NCBI GenBank assembly: GCA_029465975.1
Contig: CM055755.1
Coordinates: 6,271,138-6,335,137 of the forward strand
Direction: 5' to 3'
Origin: Dallia pectoralis
Lineage: Eukaryota > Chordata > Actinopteri > Esociformes > Umbridae
DNA: 64,000 bases
Part shown: positions 55,861-64,000 of the stretch, one piece after another
Layout: each line of letters starts with the position of its first letter
Numbering within the stretch: the first letter of the stretch is position 1
Made by a program: the position numbers and the translations under genes
Notes under the pieces: generated by a model
Database searches by the model: none
Told to the model about the DNA's origin: nothing
Seen by the model: only the letters and a program-made list of their open reading frames with translations

Positions 55861-56098
55861 CCTCTCCCACATGTTCTGTCGCTCTGATGATTATCAGCCG
55901 AGTAAATCTATGCACACAAATCTTTCTCCCAGACCCTCCCTTCCTCCCCCTCTTTCTCTCTCCCAGTCCCGCCCTTCGTCGCCCTCTCGGTTTCTAACTA
56001 TGGGCCTTACGTTTTGTCACATTATTATGATTCGAGGTTCAGCTTCAGTTCCTAGCCCATTAAATCTCAGCAGTTAGCTTACTGCAGGAACCGAGAGA

Positions 56099-56102
<4 letters not shown>

Positions 56103-56158
<56 letters not shown>
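56103..56158. repeat. (GA)n microsatellite
   Basis: About 27 perfect GA units. Confidence 0.95.
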
Positions 56159-56296
56159 ATTTTTTCCTACATTGCAATAATTATGAAGATATATATTTTT
56201 TGTATTTTACATTTTATTTTTAAGAGATTGTTATGTTTGCTTCTGCATTGTATGTTATAACACATTCCATGCCAGTAAAGCAATTTTAATTGACAG
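56159..56296 (+). mobile_element. LINE 3' end fragment between two microsatellites
   Basis: Begins like 46626-46660 (TGCAATAATTATGAAGA versus TGCAATAACTATGCAGA) and ends with TTTGCTTCTGCATTGTA and CATGCCAGTAAAGCAATTTT then AATTGA, like 46950-46998. The part between is missing compared with that copy. A (GA)n run precedes it and a (GACA)n array follows. Confidence 0.6.
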
Positions 56297-56815
56297 ACAG
56301 ACAGAGACAAACAGACAAAGACAGCTTACAGAGACAGACAGACAGAAACAGACAAACACAGACAGAGGCAGACAGACAGAGACAAACAGACAGAGACAGA
56401 GACAGCTGACAGAGACAAACAGACAGAAACAGACAAACACAGACAGACAGACAGAGGCAGACAGACAGAGGCAGACAGACAGAAACAGACAGACAGAAAC
56501 AGACAGACAGAGACAGAGACAGCTGACAGAGACAAACAGACAGAAACAGACAAACAGACAGAGGCAGACAGACAGAGGCAGACAGACAGAGGCAGACAGA
56601 CAGAGGCAGACAGACAGAGGCAGACAGACAGAGGCAGACAGACAGAGGCAGACAGACAGAGGCAGACGGACAGAAACAGACAGACAGAAACAGACAAACA
56701 CAGACAGAGGCAGACAGACAGAGACAAACAGACAGAAACAGACAAACACAGACAGACAGACAGAGACAGACGGACAGAAACAGACAGACAGAGACAGACA
56801 GAGACAGACAAACGT
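56295..56815. repeat. (GACA)n-type minisatellite
   Basis: GACAGACAGAGGC, GACAGACAGAAACA and GACAAACAGACAGA units in mixed order for about 520 bases. The Leu/Cys/Ser-rich frames over it are artefacts. Confidence 0.95.
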
Positions 56816-57109
56816 ACTACTAAGATGGCCTCTCTCTCACGCAGCAGCAGATGCAGACCAACTTAAACGTGGCCATGCTATTAGTCATATTCATATATCC
56901 GTAGGCTCCCTGTACGCATGTTAGCCTACTTCCCACCCACTGCACAGGAAGGGGGGGTATCATTGTAGAAAGGAAGGTTGAACGGACGAGACAAGAAGGG
57001 ATGAGACACAAGAAGGGATGAGACATAGGAAGGGATGGGACAGATGGCCTGGGGTAGTCCAGCAGTCTCATCTGCTGCCTCTGGCCTTGGTTATAGATCT
57101 GGACTACTG

Positions 57110-57370
57110 AAGGAAGGGGTGAGACAGGCTGAGGGGGAGACAGACTAAAGGGGTGAGACATACTAAAGGGTGAGACAGACTAAAGAGGTGAGACAGACTG
57201 ATGGGGTGATACCGACTGGGGGGTGACAGACTGAGGGGTGAGAAAGACTGAAGGGGTGAGACATACTGAAGGAGTGAGACAGACTGAAGGGGTGAGACAT
57301 ACTGAGGGGGGGACAGACTGAAGAGGTGAGACAGACTGAGTGGGTGAGACACAATAAGACAGGTGAGACA
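57110..57370. repeat. Degenerate 18-20-bp minisatellite
   Basis: Units near GGTGAGACAGACTGAAGG with substitutions and length changes, about 13 copies. Confidence 0.9.
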
Positions 57371-57469
57371 AGGAAAAACAATAAGAAGAGAACAGGAAAA
57401 AGGGATGGAACAAAAGTATGAGAGTGGTGCATTGAAATGAAGATGAAGGGAGGAAAAGGAGAGGTAAAG

Positions 57470-57850
57470 AAAGAGAGAGGGAGAGAGATATAGGGGGAGA
57501 GAGAACGAGGGAGATACAGGGGGAGGGAGAACGGGAGAGATACAGGGGGAGGGAGAACGAGAGAGATACAGGGGGAGGGAGAACGAGAGAGATACAGGGG
57601 GAGGGAGAACGGGAGAGATACAGGGGGAGGGAGAACGAGAGAGATACAGGGGAGGGAGAACGGGAGAGATACAGGGGGAGGGAGAACGGGAGAGATACAG
57701 GGGAGGGAGAACGGGAGAGATACAGGGGAGGGAGAACGAGAGAGATACAGGGAGAGGGAGAACGGGAGAGATACAGGGGGAGGGAGAACGGGAGAGATAC
57801 AGGGGGAGGGAGAACGGGAGAGATACAGGGGGAGGGAGAACGAGAGAGAG
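57470..57850. repeat. 26-bp purine-rich minisatellite
   Basis: About fourteen units of GAGAGATACAGGGGGAGGGA plus GAACGG or GAACGA. Units with one fewer G occur near 57650-57740. Confidence 0.95.
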
Positions 57851-57927
57851 CGAGCAGTTCTCTGATTATGTTGATTTATGACTATGTTAATGCCATACAC
57901 TTTTGGGGAATCAGCCCTACTCGCTCG

Positions 57928-58051
<124 letters not shown>

Positions 58052-58138
58052 CAAACACAGAGACACACACTGCAGTATTTGCTTTTTATATAGCTCTATG
58101 CTGATTTTCTGTCCAATGCAGTTTCTCTAAATGTGGTC

Positions 58139-59062
58139 TTTGATTAGAGTGAATGTGGTCTTATATCAGGGTGAATGTGGTCTTATATCAGGGTGAATGT
58201 GGTCTTATATCAGGGAGAATGTGGTCTTATATCAGGGTGAATGTGGTCTTATATCAGGGAGAATGTGGTCTTATATCAGGGTGAATGTGGTCTTATATCA
58301 GGGTGAATGTGGTCTTATATCAGGGTGAATGTGGTCTAATATCAGGGTGAATGTGGTCTTATATCAGGGTGAATGTGGTCTTATATCAGGGTGAATGTGG
58401 TCTTATATCAGGGAGAATGTGGTCTTATATCAGGGTGAATGTGGTCTTATATCAGGGTGAATGTGGTCTTATATCAGGGTGAATGTGGTCTAATATCAGG
58501 GTGAATGTGGTCTTATATCAGGGTGAATGTGGTCTTATATCAGGGTGAATGTGGTCTTATATCAGGGAGAATGTGGTCTTATATCAGGGAGAATGTGGTC
58601 TTATATCAGGGTGAATGTGGTCTTATATCAGGGTGAATGTGGTCTTATATCAGGGTGAATGTGGTCTTATATCAGGGTGAATGTGGTCTAATATCAGGGA
58701 GAATGTGGTCTTATATCAGGGTGAATGTGGTCTTATATCAGGGAGAATGTGGTCTTATATCAGGGTGAATGTGGTCTTATATCAGGGTGAATGTGGTCTT
58801 ATATCAGGGTGAATGTGGTCTAATATCAGGGTGAATGTGGTCTTATATCAGGGTGAATGTGGTCTTATATCAGGGTGAATGTGGTCTTATATCAGGGAGA
58901 ATGTGGTCTTATATCAGGGTGAATGTGGTCTTATATCAGGGTGAATGTGGTCTTATATCAGGGTGAATGTGGTCTTATATCAGGGTGAATGTGGTCTAAT
59001 ATCAGGGTGAATGTGGTCTAATATCAGGGTGAATGTGGTCTAATATCAGGGTGAATGTGGTA
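58139..59062. repeat. 22-bp minisatellite with higher-order pattern
   Basis: About 42 units of GTGAATGTGGTCTTATATCA plus GG. GAGAAT and TCTAATAT variants recur at semi-regular intervals of about seven to nine units. Confidence 0.97.
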
Positions 59063-59395
59063 CCATGACACCTACACATGTGTTACCACGACACTTACAT
59101 CTTTGTTACAAAGACACCAAGACCTGAATGGGATCTGATCATTGACACGGATTCGTTTTTTTCTCCTCCACAGCAGAATAAGGACATGACGTGTGTGTGT
59201 GTGTTTAATATATGAAAGATGTCCAGTGAGTCTTCTCATGGTAAGCAAGCGTGTCCCCATTAATTATCTATGAGACTGAATAATTAAAGACAAGACGACA
59301 CAACGTATTACATGTTGACAAGCCTGTGTGTGTGTTACTGCCTGTGTGTAGCTTTCAGAATGGAATGACTGTATATGCAGCATCTGTAAGTGTGT

Positions 59396-59397
<2 letters not shown>

Positions 59398-59436
<39 letters not shown>

Positions 59437-59440
59437 TATA
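59398..59440. repeat. (TA)n microsatellite
   Basis: About 20 TA units with one CATATA interruption. Confidence 0.95.
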
Positions 59441-60016
59441 AAAATACAGAGGAGAAGAGGAGAAATTGAAGGGAGTAGAGAGGAGAAAGCCATCAGACAG
59501 GAACGCATCGGTCCTGGTTCTGACGAGATTATAGTTCAACTATATTCTGGGTTTAATAAAATCAACACTCAACAACAGTGTACATCGATTACTTTAGTCT
59601 ACCAATTACGTTCAACAGTTTGTGCCACTAGGCACACGAATGCACAGATATGCTTTGCTACTTTCTGTTAACATTTAAAACAATCTCAGTATTCACTGTG
59701 CATTATTCATCACGTCCCTGCAGGCTACACGCAAACAACCGCTCTGGAAGATTGATATCCAAATCTCCCCCCAAAAAGTTGCAGAACCAAGTCACCCAGG
59801 ATGTTTCACTTGATCATTCGCGCTGAAACGTAACGCGTTGGCGATTTTTCCGTGCCGATATCTTACCTTACTCCGTTATATCAAGTTATGTGCGGCCTAT
59901 ACAGAAAACTAGTGTCAATATGTGAGCTGTATTTTGTCATTAATGAGTTAATGTCCAGAAAATGTCCTGAAAAAATACCTGAAGTGTTTGATTTGCATGG
60001 TGGGGTCTGGCTAATG

Positions 60017-60688
60017 AGAGAGAGAGAGGGAGAGAGAGGGGGGGGAAGAGAGAGAGAGGGGGAGAGAGAAGGAGGGAGGGAGGGAGGGAGGGAGGGAGAG
60101 AGTGAGAGAGAGGGAGAGAGAGAGAGAGAGAGAGAGGGAGCAGGGATGAGAGAGAGAGAGAGAGGGAGAGAGAGAGAGAGAGAGAGGGAGAGAGGAAGAG
60201 AGAGAGAGAGAGAGAGAGGGAGAGAGGGAGAGAGAGAGCGGGGGAGAGAGGAAGAGGGAGAGAGAGAGGGAGAGAGGAAGAGGGAGAGAGAGAGAGAGGG
60301 GGAGAAGGAGGGAGGGAGGGAGGGAGGGAGGGAGAGAGAGAGAGGGGGGGGAATGAGGGAGGGAGGGAGAGAGAGAGGGGGAGAGAAGGAGGGAGGGAGG
60401 GAGGGAGAGAGAGAGAGGGGGGAGAGAAGGAGGGAGGGAGGGAGAGAGAGAGAGAGGGGGGAGAGAAGGAGGGAGGGAGGGAGGGAGGGAGGGAGGGAGG
60501 GAGGGAGGGAGAGAGAGAGGGGGGAGAGAAGGAGGGAGGGAGGGAGGGAGGGAGGGAGAGAGAGAGGGGGAGAGAAGGAGGGAGGGAGGGAGGGAGGGAG
60601 GGAGAGAGGGAGAGAGGGAGGGAGGGAGGGAGGGAGAGAGAGGGGGGGAGAGAAGGAGGGAGGGAGGGAGGGAGAGAGACCTAATAAA
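60017..60688. repeat. 670-bp polypurine (GA/GGGA) tract
   Basis: Almost exclusively purine: GAGAGA and GGGAGGGA blocks in which AGAGAAGGAGGGAGGG recurs about eight times. Frames of 312 codons (+) and 278 codons (-) are artefacts. Confidence 0.97.
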
Positions 60689-60814
60689 GGTGGATATAAT
60701 GATGGAGACCTTGACATCCTCCCACAGATATGCTATTGTCAGGAAGGTGCAGGTTTTCCTCGTTGTCAAACACGAGCCTCATTCTTCTGAGCCAACAGAG
60801 GGAGAAAAGGAAAT

Positions 60815-60890
60815 GATAGCGGCAGATAGGAGGGAGGGAGGTGGGAGGGAGGAAGAGGGAGGGAGGACAGAAAGATAGAGGGAGGGAGCT
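60815..60890. repeat. Short GGGA-rich tract
   Basis: GGAGGGAGG units, interrupted. Confidence 0.8.
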
Positions 60891-61102
60891 CTATTGATTC
60901 CACACATGGGGAATCCCACTAAAGCTCTATTCATTTCCACTCATGTCCCATTGTACTGGTTAATGTAACCGGCCTGGCAGAGGAGGGAGGAGGAGGAGGA
61001 GGGGAGAAAGGAAGGGCGCAGGGGGGAGATTTAGGAGGCCGTGGAGGTTTTATTACAATCTCATCTTTATTACCCCTACGCTCAACCCACTCAAACACAC
61101 GA

Positions 61103-61105
61103 CCG

Positions 61106-61144
<39 letters not shown>

Positions 61145-61245
61145 ACACAATCTCAGACACACACAGGGACACGCGTGCACGCACTCTTACACACACACAC
61201 ACACACTCACACACACTTTTACACAGACATACACACACACACACA
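61103..61245. repeat. Interrupted (CA)n microsatellite
   Basis: Starts with CGCGCGCGCGCACACA (alternating purine-pyrimidine), then CA runs separated by short non-repeat segments. Confidence 0.9.
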
Positions 61246-61417
61246 GAAATTGCTCAAAAGCACACAGACGGACAGATACAAACACGGAAAAACACAATAA
61301 CGCAGACATGAAGCCGGAGAAACAGAATCACAGGCAGACCGAACGCCGGACAGACAAACAGGCACACACACTCCACTACCCCAACGGGACGTTGCTGCAG
61401 TTGGTATGGGGGAGTTA

Positions 61418-63037
61418 CAGTTTTTAGCAATCCCTTTGAACATTATCTCAGAACCTTAATGTCATTTTCCACAACTCTAGACACAAAACTCACAACATTA
61501 AACACTTGTACCACAGGCTCTCCAATGTTCAAAACATTGCATTGTGTATTCATATCTTTAAAGATACCTTCCATTGGCACAATCAATGGTTCAAACAATA
61601 GATTTATCATGGAATACCATGGGTACATTGATTTAGATCACCCAGACAAAAGATACCCATAGTTTCACTAGTTAGTTGTTTGTCCAATCATAAGATTTTG
61701 GTGTACAAAATTGATGATATATGTTCCATTATGGTACTACAAGCAAATGAATTCCTGTAAATGTACTTTTGTGGTAAAGAGAATAGTACAAACACAGTGG
61801 AATCATTGAACAAAATTTGAAATGTATTACTGTAATGAAATAGAATACAATCACAAAATATGTTTATTTAAATCAAAGCAAAAATAATTAGCTATGAAAT
61901 AGAAAAATAGACAGTACTGTAAAACATCAAATGCAGTGTTCCTCAACTTGCTTGCTTGTACTGTAAGAAACAAAACAGGAGTGATTACTGTACTTCTACA
62001 TTGTCATCAACTCTGTGTTGTGCATTTGGCCACTGGTTCTCATCTACATCACATTGGATGTTTTCATTAGCCAAACATCTTGGATTTTTTCTTTTTTTGC
62101 CTGAATTTCATTGGACACTATGCTGTTGCTGCCGCTGTCTTGGTCCGTGGCCTTGTCCTCTACCACGTTCCCCCACACCTCTCAAACGAGGCCCACGACC
62201 ACCTCTCAGAAAGGGTGCCTGGCATTCCATTCCTTTGACCAACACGTCTTCCTCGTCTTTCTCGTCTTCCTGCCACCACTGCTTGACCTCCATTGTGACC
62301 TGGATCACCTGCTGGCTCCATGTTACGAATCACTTTGCTCTTGCAATTGGATCCAAATCAACTCTTTATGTATATACTCATTCCACAATGTGCATTAAAC
62401 CATCAGTAACGGGTTGGCTGAATTGGACAAGCAATTACAAGGACCTGCATCTATACAGTGCAGTACTGTCAGTACTGTAAATAGTCTAAAACAGTGGTGC
62501 AGTATTTGGGACCATAGACACAGTGTCTGTTGAAGCATTACAGTATGATAAAATATTAGGCTACATCCATGGATATTGTAGTCTAATTGGTTCATGCTCC
62601 ATGCTAATTGGTGACGAAAAATCTCTGTATCTTGAATCTTACATGATTTACTGTAAACGTGGAATATTGTTTGTCAGTTTCCATAAAACTATGCATTAAG
62701 AGTAATGCAGCAAATACTTATTATTTTGACTAGTTGTATCAATTGATAGTTAGATCTGTCAAATGAAATGAACAGACTATCATTTCAAACGTAATGTAGG
62801 AATTGCATTTTGAAATAGTAGTACTTTGATGTTACATTGTATCATATTGAACCGGTGATAAAAGTTAAATGAACAAATGATCTTCAGTTTAGGTGTATTG
62901 TATCCAAGCAATTGAAAAAACGTGTTAGAGTTTTGAGAAATGTGCATTTTGATCTTCGGTTGTGAGTTTTGTGTCTAGAGTTGTGGAAAATGACATTAAG
63001 GTTCTGAGAAAATGGTCAAAGGGATTGCTAAAAACTG
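61418..63037 (-). mobile_element. Tc1/mariner-like element with 79-bp inverted ends, internally deleted
   Basis: Terminal inverted repeats of 79 bases (61418-61496 and 62959-63037, two mismatches) begin CAGTTTTTAGCAATCCCTTT and are flanked by TA (61416-61417 and 63038-63039), the Tc1/mariner target duplication. The minus strand holds a remnant starting MEPAGDPGHNGGQ at 62321, a Gly/Arg-rich segment, then SNEIQAK. Almost at once CDVDENQWPN follows, which I recall as the C-terminal end of this fish transposase family, with a stop at 61985-61987. The catalytic core is missing and a frameshift is present, so the copy is non-autonomous. Confidence 0.85.
61985..62321 (-). pseudogene. Truncated transposase remnant
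   Basis: N-terminal Gly/Arg-rich region joined to the last ~25 residues of a Tc1-like transposase. About 110 codons remain, against roughly 300-350 usual for the superfamily. The DNA-binding and DDE catalytic parts are absent and the frame shifts once. It cannot encode an active enzyme. Confidence 0.7.
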
Positions 63038-63087
63038 TAATTATAAATGTCAATCATGTGGACCAGTAGTTATGTGTGGGAGAAGAG

Positions 63088-63144
63088 AGGGCTGTGTGTG
63101 TGTGTGGGTGTAGGTGTGTGTGGGTGTAGGTGTGTGTGGGTGGA

Positions 63145-63175
<31 letters not shown>

Positions 63176-63206
63176 ATGTGTGTGTGTGTGTGTGTGTGGG
63201 TGTGTG

Positions 63207-63300
<94 letters not shown>
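63088..63300. repeat. Long (GT)n microsatellite
   Basis: GTGTGGGTGTAGG-type units to about 63200, then a pure GT run of about 45 units ending in GCGTGCGTGCGT. Confidence 0.97.
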
Positions 63301-63301
<1 letters not shown>

Positions 63302-63427
63302 CGTGCGTGAAGGATATGCTGGGAGGTGGTTGGGGTTGCCAGGGAACTCAAATGAAATAGCTTTTAGTGCCTACTTCAAATCAGCTGTAATGGCCTGTAG
63401 TAATTATCAAATAAATTAGCTAGCTCT

Positions 63428-63434
63428 ATCTCTC

Positions 63435-63467
<33 letters not shown>

Positions 63468-63545
63468 ATCTCTCTGTTTACATCCTCTCTCTCTCTCTCT
63501 CTCTATCTCTCTGTTTCCATCCTCTCTCTCTATCACTCTGTTTCT
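63428..63545. repeat. CT-rich tandem segment
   Basis: CT runs with two or three copies of CTATCTCTCTGTTTCCATCC (one reads TTTACATCC). Confidence 0.9.
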
Positions 63546-63776
63546 GTTCTGTCTACTAACTCTCTATTTCAGTCATTCTCTATCTCTTTCAGTATCTCAT
63601 TATTTTATTCTCTTCTACTCTCTAACTTTTTACTCTGTGCTCTTCCTCCATTTTGTTTTGTCTCTACATCTTCTAAATGGTTAGGCTGGGTCATATGACA
63701 TTTAGATTTAACCCAAATCTACCCTGATTAACAGAACATGTAATACGCAGTACACGACAGTAGTCTCAAATAGGTG

Positions 63777-63875
63777 GTGTTGTGTGTTTAGTGGTGGTAA
63801 GGTGGGGTTGGGTGTTTAGTGGTGGTAAAGTGGGGTTGGGTGTTTAGTGGTGGTAAGGTGGGGTTGGGTGTTTAG
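63777..63875. repeat. 29-bp tandem repeat, three copies
   Basis: Units of GTGTTTAGTGGTGGTAAGGT plus GGGGTTGGG. Confidence 0.95.
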
Positions 63876-63904
63876 TGCTTCTGTCCTCCGAAATGCAGGA
63901 ACAT

Positions 63905-64000
63905 AGCATTTAGCGATAGCATTTAGCGATAGCATTTAGCGATAGCATTTAGCGATTCCATTTAGCGATAGCTTTTAGCGATAGCATTTAGCGATAGCTT
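63905..64000. repeat. 13-bp minisatellite at the window end
   Basis: At least seven units of AGCATTTAGCGAT, continuing beyond the window. Confidence 0.95.

Noticed and set aside
59852..60790. 312-codon Arg/Glu/Gly-rich frame (+) and 278/252-codon Ser/Pro/Leu frames (-)
   Set aside because: Translations of the GA/GGGA polypurine tract with short flanks; all frames are open for the same compositional reason.

Overview
The window is vertebrate nuclear DNA, almost certainly from a teleost fish. It has split genes with GT-AG introns, very dense (CA)n, (GA)n and minisatellite arrays, fish-type Tc1/mariner remnants, tRNA-derived SINEs with a typical fish tail, and degenerate LINE fragments. It contains no prokaryotic gene organisation, and I cannot name the species. 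Nearly all long open frames are translations of tandem repeats, not genes.

Two genes are supported, both on the + strand. At the left edge (1-1890) are the 3' exons of an FXYD-family regulator of the Na,K-ATPase. The window opens on the last 7 bases of the exon carrying the F-x-Y-D motif. Four further exons, a stop at 1706-1708 and a poly(A) signal follow. About 9 kb downstream starts dscaml1 (Down syndrome cell adhesion molecule-like 1): exon 1 with the start codon at 11025, exon 2 (20900-21220, first Ig domain) and exon 3 (30492-30638, start of the second Ig domain). All three junctions are phase 1 and join in frame. The rest (30639-64000) appears to be the large third intron; no later exon was recognised. 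From memory of the human map (11q23.3), FXYD2 and FXYD6 lie beside DSCAML1 in the same relative orientation, so the gene pair looks like conserved synteny.

Layout: 1-1890 FXYD gene; 1.9-10.5 kb intergenic, with CA/GT/CT microsatellites and a LINE reverse-transcriptase relic near 8.7-9.0 kb; 10.5-11.07 kb GC-rich dscaml1 5' region with a 31-bp repeat; 11.07-20.9 kb intron 1, with a Tc1 relic and four minisatellites; 21.2-30.5 kb intron 2, with two minisatellites, a 71-bp direct repeat and an array that repeats the exon 3 splice acceptor; 30.6-64 kb intron 3, with more than a dozen minisatellites, long polypurine/polypyrimidine tracts, SINEs, LINE tails and an internally deleted Tc1/mariner-like element at 61418-63037.

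The most striking observation is at 29.43-30.49 kb. The genuine 3' splice site of dscaml1 exon 3 (branch-point-like TACTAAT, pyrimidine tract, CAG and the first 17 exonic bases) has been tandemly copied, giving 13 upstream decoy acceptors. Any of them, if used, would put a stop codon six or seven codons into the exon.
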